NCBI RefSeq assembly: GCF_018691265.1
Contig: NW_024881316.1
Location: 10,228,819 to 10,292,818 of the forward strand
Direction: 5' to 3'
Length of the DNA stretch: 64,000 bases
DNA from: Tyto alba
Lineage: Eukaryota > Chordata > Aves > Strigiformes > Tytonidae
In this document: piece after piece, positions 13,101-22,880 of the stretch
Position numbering within the stretch: the first letter of the stretch is position 1
How the letters are laid out: each line of letters begins with the position of its first letter
Translations under genes and position numbers: made by a program
The notes under the pieces: generated by a model
What the model saw: the letters and a program-made list of their open reading frames with translations, nothing else
Databases searched by the model: none
Told to the model about the DNA's origin: nothing

Positions 13101-16100
13101 AAACATAATGGCAACCTTCTTAAATACTCTCCACTACCTAAAAAGAATTGATTGCCTAATCCATGCAGAAGGAAACAAAAGCAAAAGTCACACCAACAAA
13201 TGATGGCAGCAAAGCACCAAATGCATGGCTGCTTTTTAGACAGTCAAGGATGAAGTGGCAGCTACAAACGGACATTTGGTTTTGGCCTGAAATTCTATGC
13301 TGATTCAGTACCCAGCTGTAAGGAACCAGTTTAAATGTAAAATAACAACTAGATAAAATACCTTGTTCATAAATTTTCATCACCATCAGAAGATACTGAA
13401 GCAGTTTGTAAACTCTTCAATAAGGTTGAGTATTCAAAACAAAAAAGCATTTTTCAAACAATTTAAAGTCCAGAATACTACACTCAAAGGTGTGAAAGTT
13501 ACAGCTATGTCAAAGCCAACCAACTGAACGAATTACACATGTTAAAATCTCTCGATCTCCACCAGATCATATCTGGTAAATTTCTGTGTTCAGAAAAAAA
13601 ATAAATCGCATAGTTAATATGCATATAGCCTCTAGCGCTGTAACGTCAAATGAACCTTCTTTATGATACCTTTTGTGCAAGAAAATATCTTATCGTCAAA
13701 CTGAAATACAAACAAATGGCGTAGCTGACATCCCACAAGTGGCAAGCAGGTGATGTTGTGTTAAGCTAGAGGTCCTGAATCTTGGACCCCCATTCTGGTT
13801 TCAAGCTTTTCAGAAAGCTTACATTCAGCTACTCTCCCATCTATACTTTAATATTTTCAGCTCCTTGCAGTAAGTTTAGTAGTACACAGAAATTACCAAG
13901 AATTCTCTAGCTGCTATCCCCCACCATGGGAGGCAAGGCTTTCATATCTTGCCATGAAAACGTTATATGGTCTCTTTATTTATTTTCATTTGTTGTCTGA
14001 AAAGTTCCATGGAATTTACATCTGAGGCCATAAAATAGACTAGTTCTGAAGCTGAACTGTGTAAGATAATATCTGCTTTGAAACATGCAAGATGGTTAGA
14101 TAACCTACCAGGAATGGGTGATTAAACAAAGCAAAAAAAGAGTTCGGGCAAATGCTCACCCTTCGGATTCCTCGTCTTCTTAATTAGAAACCAAAGATCT
14201 CATCAAGCAAAAAAGATACTTACCTATTTCCTCTGATTGCACCACTACTAAACCAAAAAAGCAATTATTTATTATGTAACGATTTTCTTCATTAGTTTTA
14301 CTTAAAATACACACACAAGCTTCTTACAAGTATATAAACATGATCAAACAAAAAGCATGCTTTTGGTTCCACTGTCTAGTTGTACCTTTGATGAAGATTA
14401 CTGATTTCTTCATCCTTACGGTTAATTTCCACTCTTGCTGTTTTGATAAGTGCTGAAATATTCTTTTTGAGTGCTTGGTTTTCATTCTGTAGAATGACAT
14501 TCTATTTTAAATATATACAAAAAAAGAAAACAAGAGTGAGAGAAGGAGAGAGAGAAAAAATGAGAATTAGCTTGGGTATCCAAACATGTAATGAAAAACA
14601 GTTCAAGATAACCATTAGAAAAAGTCCTATCATATGCAAACTGACAAGAGAACATACAGAAACAGTTTTGTAGAAGTCAGAAATAAGTCAGAATTATTAA
14701 GATCTGAAGGAGCTCTTTTTTTCTTTTTTTTTAAACGACATTTACGCTCCTGTTTGTGTTCCTGTTAATAATATGTCTAAAGCATACAATTTATTAAAAC
14801 TGAAATATGCCATAAACCAAGTAGAGCTAAAAAATTATAATCTGCCCCTTTGCTTCATTCTTTTACTCAATTTATTGCTTTCCTGGACACTGTGTCAAAT
14901 GACAGATGTAGCTTTTAAGCACTTTCAGAGAAAGAGAATAATTGTATTTCTTTCAAGGCATCAAATCCAATTTCAGGTGCTCCATCATTCTAACATTTCT
15001 AGATATGACGTTCTAGAACCCTACCTGTCAATCCTAGAGATAGCCCCTTCTCTTAACTATCCTCAGCAAAGTCTGCTCAGAAAGGCAGAAAAGTTTTTGC
15101 AGAAGACAATACAGGAGTGTCACAGGGTAGAAGCTGCTTACCATTGCCAAGTACAGAACCTTTGGGACTTATCTGTATTACACAGTAGAGCATGCTCAAG
15201 ATAATCTAACTATATAGAATGGCAGAGCATGGGGATACTAGCTCAAGTTGAAGAGCAGTTCAGCCTTATCAAAATGGCTCTATGCTCAAAGCAACGCAGA
15301 CATGCTCTCCCAGTTCTAATGACAGTTCAGGTACCTTTTTCAACCCTCTGCCTAGTGCATTAAAGCTATTATTCTTTAAAAACCAAGAGAACTGGATACC
15401 TTTCTGGTAACTATTCATCTGACATGCTTATTTTCTAATTAAGGAGATAGAAGATAGTTTTTAAGCAACTAAAGTCTTACTGCGCACATTGTGAAACAAG
15501 TAAATTTACCTACTGGTTTTGTCAGTAGGTTATCCTGGCAACTATTCTAGGCAGAACAAGCTCCTAGCACCTACAGAGGTGCTTTTACAAACCATTTATG
15601 GGATGGATCAATTTTGGAAAGCCTGTGAAAATAACTCTCTAAAAGCAATATTCAATTTGCTTTACATAAATCTTGACAATGTTGCCCATTGAACTACAGT
15701 ACCTGTGCCTGTATTTCCTTAAATTTCTTCATCAACTCTTTAATTTGCTGCTGACATTTTCCATATTCTGCCTGCAACTGTCAAAGAGAGAAGAAATCAC
15801 AGCACAGAAGTGGACTTAATTACACAGACAAGTTACTCTGCTAGATTTATAGTTAATTAACACAGTAATGTATATTACTGTCCTGGTTTTGGCTGGGATA
15901 GAGTTAATTTTCTTCCTAGTAGCTGGTACAGTGCTGTGTTTTGGATTTAGGATAAGAATAAGGTTAATAGCAACAACTGAAATCATTGGTGTGTTAACTA
16001 GAGTTTACACCAAGCCAAGGATTTTTCAGCTTCTCATGCCCTGCCAGCAAGAAGGCTGCAGGGGCACAAGAAGTCAGGAGGGAACACAGCCAGCACAGCT

Positions 16101-19100
16101 TACCCAAACTGGCCAAAGGAATACTCCATATGATATGACATCACGCCCAGTATATAATCTGGGGGGCAGCTGGCTGAGCATCAGCCGGTGGGCAGTGAGC
16201 AATTGCACTGTGCATCACTTGTCTGTCCTGGGTTTTATGTCATTCTCTTTCTGTTATCTTCCTTTTCGTTATGATTATTATTATTCTATCTTATTTTTTA
16301 CTTCAATTTTTAAACTGTTCTTATATCAACCCACAAGTTTTACCTGGTTTTGATTCTCCTCCCCATCCCACCTGGGGTGAGGGGCTGGGAGAGTGAGCGA
16401 GTGGCTGTGTGGTGCCTAGTTGCTGGCTGGGGTTAAACCACAATTACAAAGTTCTGTTTTTTTCCAAAAGTAACATATTAAAGCCATATCAAAATAAAAA
16501 GCTTCAATATGCTCCAACCCGTCTACAAGTCTCTAAAACATCACAAAAACTCAGGTAAGAGGAAATCTATGTGTGCTTACTCAACAGTGCCAGGCTAGAG
16601 AGTAACAGGAAGCCATATTATTGTGAAATTGAAGACACTATTATGAAGGAACAGGAGTTCTCAGAGCCCTACAGATGGTGACTTGTTTGTCAGATTTTAT
16701 ACAATACAAAATATAAGAAAAAACACAATAAAAAGTTACTACAAACAAACTCGGGCTGCAAAATAGACTGCAAAGGACATGTTCCTGTTGAGATCACAAA
16801 CTTAAAATACATTTGGCATGAGCCCTTCTTTAAAAGTAGATGGCGACAGAACTTTCACAGAAGAACAGATAACTTCGCTACTGTCATACTTAACAGTCAA
16901 CTGCTTTCAAACTTTCAAAGTGACATTTTAGTCACTTAGTAGAATCCTGAAGGTTTTGCTCCTGTTTCTTCTATAGCGCATCATGTCTGTGGATGTCTGT
17001 CCCTTTTACTCTGCAGTTCAAGTTACTGAAGATGTGTCTTATGGACCAGGATAGAAGATGCTACGTGAGTAAGCATTCTGCTGATTTGCTAAAAGCAGTT
17101 ACCTACTGCATGGCTGTCTCCAGTCTCAAGGACAAAAGTTAATGACACAGAAGTTTAATCCATGACTTACCTGCTTTAGCCTGGTAAAACTTGTTGGGAG
17201 AAATGTCAAGACACCTGAATATATATTTAACTAGATGGAAATTACGATACATTTTCCCATAATGTAGCTGATACATGAACCTCATCAAAAGACATTTAGT
17301 GAAAACAGACCACGTCACAGAGTGAGAGATTCACTTGTTCTGATAAACTTGTTGACATAACAGTTTATTATCACACTCCTGCTTTTACTTATTTAAAAAC
17401 AGTTTCCCTATTTTTCCAATAGTGTGATCATACTGATAACATTTTTTGCACTTTACACAAAATTTGGAACAAAAAAATCCACTGGAATTATTTTTGTCAC
17501 ATTAATACACACCTCGTTGTAGGATGCTTCCTTTGCAGTCCCTTCTTCAATTAATATCTCATCAAATAAATTTAGGCTATTTCCAGCTGGTGTAGAATTT
17601 GGAGCAGAATTGTCTGTAGAAAGAAAATCAACTACATAAAAAGAAAACGGTATTTTTCTAGCCACGTTTCATTGTGTCACTGAGGAAAACATGTGACCTT
17701 ATCTGGAGAAACTCCTACCCTGAATTTCAACATTTATGTTAGTTTTATTGCAAATTGAATCAAGTATTTTCATCAACATAAAAGATAATGATGAATCTTC
17801 AACTGAAAACATTGTGTTAGAAAAACTGAGAGATATACAGGACACCTAACAAAACAGATGGGTGTATTTTATGACTGTCTAATAAGTTGGTTTAGGTAAA
17901 AAAAGAGCTAACTCACAGTAAGTTTACCTAATTCACAAAGCAAGAAGGGCTACACCTTAGCAGCGGTCTGAGGTTCCACAATTCCAGAGCCAATATATAG
18001 CAGAAAGCTAGAATAAATATGTGCATCATCCCACAGCTCATTCAGCTTTTGGCCAGACTTCACCTTGGAAACATTTGGAGTTGAAAAAAATATTACTGAG
18101 AAAAAGAATACTCAGATGCCAATGACCTACACATTCACAAACACTGATCAGTTGATCAGAATCAAGTGGAATTGGTATGGGGCTGAATATCATGCTTCTT
18201 ATGTTGAATAAACTGCTTTATATTCCCTCACAAATGTAAACTCCCTAGCTTTAGTTCCAAAGAAATTAAAGAAAACAAAAAACAATTCAACACTCAAACA
18301 CCTCAATTATTTAGATAATGGTGATTTTTTTCCTCAAATCAACCCGTGCCCTCTGTTCACCAAATACACATTACTGACAGGACATAAATGATGACACCTC
18401 TGAAATACAGATTCATTTGCAGAGAAATAAATGAAGTTAGCTATCAAAGCTGCACTTCAATCTTTTGGACAATACCATCATACAAAGAGTATTATTAAAA
18501 CAATGCAAGACAACATGCAAATAACATCATTTCTGTATAGAGCAAAAATTTCACCAATCCTCTTTTCAAATTTAAAAAAAGATCCCTCAGAATTAGATTA
18601 TATAAAATGTTTGCATTGCATTGTTTTTCCTCCTTGCATCTTTTATGCTTACTAAACAATGCATCTCAGTATGTGAAACACAGACTTAGAGAATACTCTT
18701 ATATGCTGTAACAAATACAAAATGGAAAGAGAGAAAAAGATGCATAGATGCTTTATGTCTGTAGGATACAGTATAGCCCTTCCACAAAAATTCAATAGCC
18801 TTACAGCAGTAAGGTCAGGACAGAAACACTTGTTTAAACTCTAGAAACAGCATTTCATTAAATGGTACACTAAGACTCCTAAAAAAGAACACGTGCTGGT
18901 TCCACTTCTTTCTTGCCTTCAAAGACGTTAAGAGATTAAATTCATTTATATTAGCATGTGAAATCATTGGCAAAGTAACAACAGGTTAAAAGGATCTACT
19001 CAATGTACTATATCACATAGAAAGTACATTTTGAAGCTCTCACTGGGTATTTAGTGATCAGTGACTGTTGGCTCTAGTCCTGAAGCTATTAAAAAACACA

Positions 19101-20575
19101 AAATAAAGGTGCTTTTTCCAAGGTAAAATGTCCTGTATCAAGACACAGATAGAATAACTAATGCTTCTCTGTACCCCTTTATATGCCCAAGTCTCTTAAA
19201 AGAGCCACTATCCCATGAAAACTATCTTATAGTCATTCAGCTAATAGATTTAAGAATTCTTGGCTGTATTTATATAGTGTAATATATGTGTCTTGAATTT
19301 TAACAAGTAGCTCACTGAAGCATATGTTACACCAGCTAAATGTAAACTTAAAGCTAACTGTTGTTTTACTTGAAACTGTCTAAGAAACACAGAGACTCTG
19401 TAATGCTCCAATCCAAGCAGCAAGAGACAATCAACCTACCAGGAACCGTCAAACTGTTGTCCAAGCCATCGTAAATATCCACTGAGCTCTCATCACCTTC
19501 CTTGAAGGGGGACGCTTCAGCTATATCAGAAGAGAAAGGCCAGAGAAGCATCTAGTAAACTCCAACCTCTAAATTTACCATCAAGTAAGTGTAGCTGTGA
19601 TCCTAGACCAGCAGAGAGTAGTAAAAGTAGTAGCACAGACTAGTAAAAGACAGGGGAATTTTAGCCAGCAAGCTACTGATACCATGAAGAAATTGTCTTT
19701 AGTCACCAGGGACAGTCTTGTAAGATCAATTCCTAAATACTACAAGAACTGCACATGAAGCAAATTATATGGCATTAAGTACAAATACATTTTAAAATTA
19801 CAGATTAAGTCAACTTGATCTGAATTTTAAACTACTTCCTAGAACACAATGAATAAAGAAGTTATACGACTCAGAAACAAAAATAAAAGAATTAGTATGA
19901 TAAAACCACTACTTTTAAAAAAAACATTCTGTACCATAAAAGAATTTGCTTCAGTATTGCCATCTATTCACACACTAACTGGTTTGTTCTGTAAACGTAT
20001 TCTAATCTAAATCTCCTCAGTCTCCATATGCTTTTCCAATGTCTCTTATCACTCTTGTCTCCTCTGTGTGACTCTCTCCAGTTCTGCAACAAGTATTACT
20101 AGCATAGAGAAAAATTATAATATCCATAGTCCTATTGGTATCTTCACTACTGGTACTATACCAGATGATAGTGCATTTGCTCTTATAAATCCTCTTAACT
20201 GTCCAAATACACGCTTCATTAAGATACAGCAAAGGTTAAATAACATACTGTAAAGCACAGGGGAGAGATCAGTTCCAGGCATCCCCTCAAAACATACCAG
20301 AAATCCAAAGTACACAGTTACAGTTTAAAATCCAAACTTACTAATGGGATATGGCTTACAGTGACACTGTGCCACAGACACTTAATGACAGTTCAAGCTC
20401 ATCGGTATTTGCCCCAACTTAAATTGCTTCCCTTTGGTTTTCTCAGTTATTGCTGGTCCTATTCATTTTCGTAAGACTGCTTGTGTTATTTCACTGAAAA
20501 CCAGAACGTAATCTAACACATCTTACCACCATAGTGGATATCAAACAGTTCCAGTCCATCCTCATCTGTTGCCAT
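1099..20575 (-). CDS. CASP8AP2: CASP8AP2 (FLASH), complete coding sequence over nine coding exons
   Basis: CASP8-associated protein 2 (FLASH) is a nuclear scaffold of histone locus bodies. It binds LSM11 of the U7 snRNP through its N-terminus and helps recruit the cleavage machinery for replication-dependent histone pre-mRNAs; its C-terminal SANT/Myb-like domain binds NPAT. Coding exons join in frame on the minus strand: 20575-20527, 19520-19440, 17613-17513, 15777-15703, 14501-14386, 12344-9832, 7305-4341, 2611-2512, 1155-1099. The total is 6,057 nt, giving 2,018 residues; human is about 1,980. Visible parts: acidic N-terminus with VDIY (30-33) and LNLF (57-60), a conserved [12 protein letters not shown] block (66-77), a coiled coil (about 78-140), a long charged Ser/Lys-rich region, a conserved helical block (about 1134-1250), two SUMO-interacting motifs IDLTDD and IDLTED (about 1793 and 1841), basic clusters KKRKK and KRQRK (about 1880 and 1894), and a C-terminal SANT-like segment (about 1967-2018). 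Identification rests on collinear similarity to human FLASH recalled from memory. Confidence 0.95.
2512..2611 (-). CDS. CASP8AP2: CASP8AP2 coding exon 8, SANT-like domain
   Basis: A 100-nt exon encoding [11 protein letters not shown] through SPNQ (residues 1968-2000). With the last exon it forms the NPAT-binding SANT/Myb-like domain known for FLASH. The acceptor is TATAG and the donor CAG|GTAGGT. The first base completes an Arg codon split with the preceding exon. The intron upstream (2612-4340) contains no supported feature. Confidence 0.93.
4341..7305 (-). CDS. CASP8AP2: CASP8AP2 coding exon 7 (large), residues 979-1967
   Basis: A 2,965-nt exon. It starts after TTTATAG with LIPESTVV, passes NKENQKP, an acidic [13 protein letters not shown] patch, and a strongly conserved helical block ([20 protein letters not shown] through DYLFEK). 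It continues through the conserved [17 protein letters not shown] and [20 protein letters not shown] segments, two SUMO-interacting motifs, basic clusters, and [11 protein letters not shown] before the donor AAG|GTAATT. The open frame begins upstream of any ATG, so an apparent start near 7261 is not a real initiation site. The intron upstream (7306-9831) is unique AT-rich sequence. Confidence 0.95.
9832..12344 (-). CDS. CASP8AP2: CASP8AP2 coding exon 6 (large), residues 141-979
   Basis: A 2,513-nt exon opening [10 protein letters not shown] after AAACAG and closing SYNK at donor AAAG|GTATTT. The first two-thirds is a charged, Lys/Glu/Ser/Arg-rich low-complexity region ([12 protein letters not shown]). 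KDLKSLFMEKLNL-like sequence follows: [20 protein letters not shown] is conserved with human. Next comes a bird-divergent LPEV-rich stretch (10430-10870), then the conserved [19 protein letters not shown] segment. The intron upstream (12345-14385) has A-runs near 12705-12735 only. Confidence 0.95.
14386..14501 (-). CDS. CASP8AP2: CASP8AP2 coding exon 5, coiled coil
   Basis: A 116-nt exon encoding [13 protein letters not shown] through EEISNLHQ (residues 103-140), ending AG of a split Arg codon at donor AAG|GTACAA. The heptad-like pattern continues the coiled coil of the preceding exon and is nearly identical to human. The intron upstream (14502-15702) has no supported feature. Confidence 0.94.
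15703..15777 (-). CDS. CASP8AP2: CASP8AP2 coding exon 4, coiled coil
   Basis: A 75-nt, phase-0 exon encoding [11 protein letters not shown] through EIQAQ (residues 78-102). Its acceptor is TTTGACAG and its donor CAG|GTACTG. It is part of the N-terminal LSM11-binding/coiled-coil region. The intron upstream (15778-17512) carries a solo LTR (15879-16442). Confidence 0.94.
15879..16442 (+). mobile_element. Solo LTR copy 1 (avian ERVL-like)
   Basis: A 564-bp solo LTR beginning TGTCCTGG and ending AACCACA, flanked by perfect 5-bp target duplications ATTAC (15874-15878 and 16443-16447). It has an internal TATATAA near 16151. Together with the sequence pattern shared by copies 2-4, this marks a dispersed avian LTR family, ERVL-like by the 5-bp duplication. 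It sits in a CASP8AP2 intron, antisense to that gene. No viral genes are present; the open frame inside is not a gene. Confidence 0.9.
17513..17613 (-). CDS. CASP8AP2: CASP8AP2 coding exon 3, LNLF / EEGTAKEA segment
   Basis: A 101-nt exon. It encodes [12 protein letters not shown], then [21 protein letters not shown] (residues 45-77), and ends at donor GAG|GTGTGT. The human counterpart of LNLF is LDLY, a motif reported to recruit polyadenylation factors to the U7 snRNP. The intron upstream (17614-19439) is unique sequence. Confidence 0.93.
19440..19520 (-). CDS. CASP8AP2: CASP8AP2 coding exon 2, VDIY segment
   Basis: An 81-nt exon encoding [12 protein letters not shown], then [14 protein letters not shown] (residues 18-43), with split codons at both ends. 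The acceptor is GATATAG and the donor CCTG|GTAGGT. It aligns with the SLDIYAGLDS region of human FLASH. The intron upstream (19521-20526) has no supported feature. Confidence 0.92.
20527..20575 (-). CDS. CASP8AP2: CASP8AP2 coding exon 1 with start codon
   Basis: ATG at 20575-20573 starts [16 protein letters not shown], matching the human MAADDDNGDGTSLFDV type N-terminus. The start context is strong (A at -3, G at +4). The exon itself begins at 20602 after the acceptor TTTTACTCAG, so 27 nt of leader lie in it. The donor is GGTG|GTAAGA. Confidence 0.93.
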
Positions 20576-20587
20576 GATACAAAACCC

Positions 20588-20602
20588 CTATGGCTTCCCC
20601 AT
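20588..20602 (-). promoter_or_regulatory. CASP8AP2: Four-codon upstream ORF in CASP8AP2 leader
   Basis: ATG-GGG-AAG-CCA-TAG begins at the first base of the exon and ends 12 nt before the main ATG, in the same frame. The base at -3 comes from the preceding leader exon and is C for either candidate donor, so initiation there would be leaky. It may reduce translation of the main frame; that is inference. Confidence 0.5.
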
Positions 20603-21647
20603 CTGAGTAAAATATCAGAGGAAAGACAACAGATTAATTGACAATTTCAGAACAGCATCATAAAATAGAAGAATCTTGAAATAAGTCAATTACACCTGAG
20701 CTACCCGTGGCCCTTGCTCTCTAACAAAACCCAACAGTAGAATGAGAAAACTCTTACATCAAAATAAGAAATGTAGAGCTCTATCATGAAAAGTTAGGCA
20801 TTATTTGTTGTGTAAATAAGCATTCCGAAGAAGATCTTCAGCTGTACCTTGTATTCGTATCTGTCAAATAAAGATCCTATGAAGAAATTCTGGTATGAAA
20901 ACAAGCACTGCATTCTATGACCAAGTTATCCGAATGTGTACCTTAAGCAGTTAAAACAACCTGATGCGATAATTCTGACTTCAACCCCTGACAGCCATTT
21001 AAGAGCAAGTTTTCCCAGCCTGACACCACCACCCGAGGCAATAACGAGCCGTATAGCAGGCAGGAAACATTTTGCCTGCCAAGGAAGGGATACAGCGATG
21101 CTCGGCCACAGGCCGTACAGTATCGGCCACAACTGCGAGTGCAGAACGACTTTACAAGCACACACGCTTGTGTCACCGATACTCAAAGCACCTCTGAAGC
21201 GAGAGCAGCCGCTTGCAACACCGAGGCACCCGCTGGGTGAGAAAAAAAAAAACAAACAAAAAACCACAAGGAGAAGCTCGAGTGTCGGGGCAAGCAGAGG
21301 CACGGACCAGTGTCGGCCAGTTCGGAGGCAGCGGCCCTTACCCACTCCCCAGGCCTCACGCTCCCCGCGCGGGCGGGAAGGGGCTCCCGCCCGTCCCCGT
21401 TCCCAGCACGGCGGAAGCGCCCAGGACATCCCGGGGGTGGGGGCAGGGCGGTGGAGCCGCCGATCGCGGCCCGGGAGGAGCGGTCCCCCCGCCGCCGCCG
21501 CCGCGCGGGTGGCACCCCACGCCCCGTCACCGCCACCGGGCCGGGCACCGGGAAAAGCGCGGGCCGGGCTGAACCAGGCGGCGGAACCCACGGGGGTGCG
21601 GTGGGAGGCGGGGAAGGAGGGAAGTCGTACCCGCGCGGGGCGAGGCG

Positions 21648-21665
21648 GCGGCGGCGGCGGCGCCG
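21648..21665 (+). repeat. CASP8AP2: CGG trinucleotide repeat
   Basis: About six tandem CGG units inside the CpG island, within CASP8AP2 intron 1. A complementary-phase run of CGC units lies 160 bp further on. Confidence 0.75.
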
Positions 21666-21819
21666 GGCCCCCCGCCGGGCCGGCGGAGGAAGGCACGGGA
21701 CGGAAGCGGGTGGAGGGAGGAGGAAGGCCCCGCTCGGTAGGCCGGCACCACACGGCCCGGCCCGGCCCGGTCCTCACCCACCGGTCAGCCGCCGCCCCCG
21801 GCCCGCAACTCCCCGCAGG

Positions 21820-21847
21820 TCGCCGCCGCCGCCGCCGCCGCCGCCGC
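21820..21847 (+). repeat. CASP8AP2: CCG/CGC trinucleotide repeat
   Basis: About nine tandem CGC units within CASP8AP2 intron 1 in the CpG island. They are read as CGG on the transcribed RNA strand of CASP8AP2. Confidence 0.8.
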
Positions 21848-21967
21848 TGGTCCCGCAGGCCGGGCGCCGAGGGGGCGGGGCTCCCGGCCGCGGCAGCCAA
21901 CGGCCGCAAACGCACGGCGCGTCCCCGGCCGCGACGTCGGCAGAGCCCGCCCCCCGGCCTGAAGCGG

Positions 21968-21978
21968 TTGGCGCCAAA
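21968..21978. promoter_or_regulatory. CASP8AP2: E2F-type palindrome TTGGCGCCAAA
   Basis: TTGGCGCCAAA is very close to the E2F consensus (TTTsGCGCsAAA). It lies about 160 bp into CASP8AP2 intron 1 if donor 22134 is used. E2F control would fit an S-phase histone-processing gene; binding is inferred. Confidence 0.5.
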
Positions 21979-22134
21979 GCCAGGAGCGCGAGGCGGCCGA
22001 GCCCCGCCCACTCCCCGCCGTAACCCCGCCCACTCCCCCGCCGCTCGCCCCCGGCCCGGCCCCGCCGCCACCCGCCCCTCCTGTCAAGGCTGCGGCGGGG
22101 GGAAACGGAGAGGGGCGGCTGTTCTCCACTCACC

Positions 22135-22300
22135 TGGTGCGAAGTCGGGCGCGGAGGGCCGCGCCCCGCGCCGCCGCCGCGGTGGGGTGGGCGTGAGGCA
22201 GCTCCGGCGGCTCCCCGAGGTTTTAAGCCCGGCTGCTGCTGTCGGGGTCCCCGCCGCCAAACCCGAGATTCGCGCCCGAGCTGCGTGAGCTGGCGGCGGC
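22135..22300 (-). other. CASP8AP2: CASP8AP2 non-coding leader exon, downstream candidate
   Basis: A near-perfect donor CCAG|GTGAGT ends at 22135/22134 on the minus strand, and the only good acceptor before the start codon is at 20603. This makes the GC-rich sequence upstream of 22134 a likely leader exon. Its 5' end is not visible; 22300 is approximate. Intron 1 from this donor (20603-22133) holds the CGG/CCG repeats and an E2F-like site. Confidence 0.55.
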
Positions 22301-22404
22301 CGGCGAGGGGAGCTGGGGGGAGGGTGACGTGGAAGAAGTGCTAACGTAACGCCGGCCGCTTTCCTCCCGAGCCCGCAACCACCTGCTCGGGGCCGGTCAC
22401 TCAC

Positions 22405-22540
22405 CAGCCGCCGGGGCGCCGCTGCCGCGGCCCAGATTTAAAGGGCTGGAGGGAGGCAAGCGCGGCGGCCCGCAGCGGCAGCCAAAGCTCCCCGGGAAGC
22501 GGGGCGGGGCGGGGGACGCGGCCGCTCCCAGCGCCGCGGG
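22405..22540 (-). other. CASP8AP2: CASP8AP2 non-coding leader exon, upstream candidate
   Basis: A second strong minus-strand donor, GCTG|GTGAGT, lies at 22405/22404, 270 nt upstream of the first. It could define an alternative leader exon starting close to the ZNF143-type motif. The 5' limit is approximate. Transcript data would decide which is used. Confidence 0.45.
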
Positions 22541-22564
22541 AAAGCGGGAGCGGCTCAGTGGGAG

Positions 22565-22583
22565 ACTACAACTCCCGGCAGCC
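22565..22583 (+). promoter_or_regulatory. ZNF143/THAP11-type motif
   Basis: ACTACAACTCCCGGCAGCC matches the extended ZNF143 (Staf) site, an ACTACAA half followed by TCCCrGmAtGC, with few mismatches. This motif is frequent at CpG-island and bidirectional promoters just upstream of start sites. It lies between the two genes' first exons. Confidence 0.7.
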
Positions 22584-22597
22584 AGCGCGCAGCGCCG

Positions 22598-22605
22598 TCA
22601 CGTGA
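22598..22605. promoter_or_regulatory. Palindromic E-box TCACGTGA
   Basis: A perfect 8-bp palindrome with a CACGTG core, the binding type of USF, MYC/MAX and MITF/TFE factors. It is 15 bp from the ZNF143-type motif and about 280 bp upstream of the MDN1 start codon. A MYC link would fit a ribosome-assembly gene but is inference. Confidence 0.55.
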
Positions 22606-22658
22606 GGGGGGGGCGGGGGGCGGCCCCGCTTCCCATTTGACTCCCTCCCCCCACCTCT

Positions 22659-22677
22659 CCCCCCCCCCCCCCCCCCC
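22659..22677. repeat. 19-bp poly-C run in promoter core
   Basis: Nineteen consecutive C on the plus strand lie in the gap between the divergent first exons. The minus strand is a G-run able to form G-quadruplexes; a plus-strand G-rich run lies just before it (22605-22622). The length may be unstable in assembly. Confidence 0.9.
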
Positions 22678-22702
22678 ATTCCCCGGCGACGTCGCGGGCG
22701 GG

Positions 22703-22728
22703 TGACGTTCGGCGGCGTGAAGCGGAAG
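22703..22728 (+). promoter_or_regulatory. MDN1: CRE-like half site and ETS-like site
   Basis: TGACGTT (22703-22709) resembles a CREB/ATF half site and GCGGAAG (22722-22728) an ETS/GABP core. Both are short and could be chance matches, but these factor classes are common in TATA-less promoters. Confidence 0.3.
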
Positions 22729-22767
22729 CTGGTGGCTGCGCCGCGCCGCCTGCCTGCGCTCGCGCCC

Positions 22768-22773
22768 CACGTG
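22768..22773. promoter_or_regulatory. MDN1: Second E-box CACGTG
   Basis: A CACGTG core about 110 bp upstream of the MDN1 ATG, probably in or near its 5' leader. It is the second copy within 170 bp. Confidence 0.45.
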
Positions 22774-22880
22774 CCGCGCGGTCCGCTCTGCCGGCGGCTG
22801 GGCGCGCGGCCCCTTCCCCTCCCGCCGCTCCCCTCAGGCGCGGCGCGCGCCCCTCCGCCGGCGGAGGAGGAGGAGGGAGG

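Noticed and set aside
14773..15204. Plus-strand 143-codon frame
   Set aside because: Lies in a CASP8AP2 intron on the other strand; no promoter, splice or homology support and random-looking composition.
15868..16353. 161-codon frame
   Set aside because: Falls within solo LTR copy 1; LTRs of this type do not encode protein.
20926..22288. Long overlapping open frames on both strands (up to 450 codons)
   Set aside because: They lie in the CpG island, are rich in Pro, Arg, Gly and Ala in all frames, and match no known protein. Long stop-free runs are expected at this GC content.
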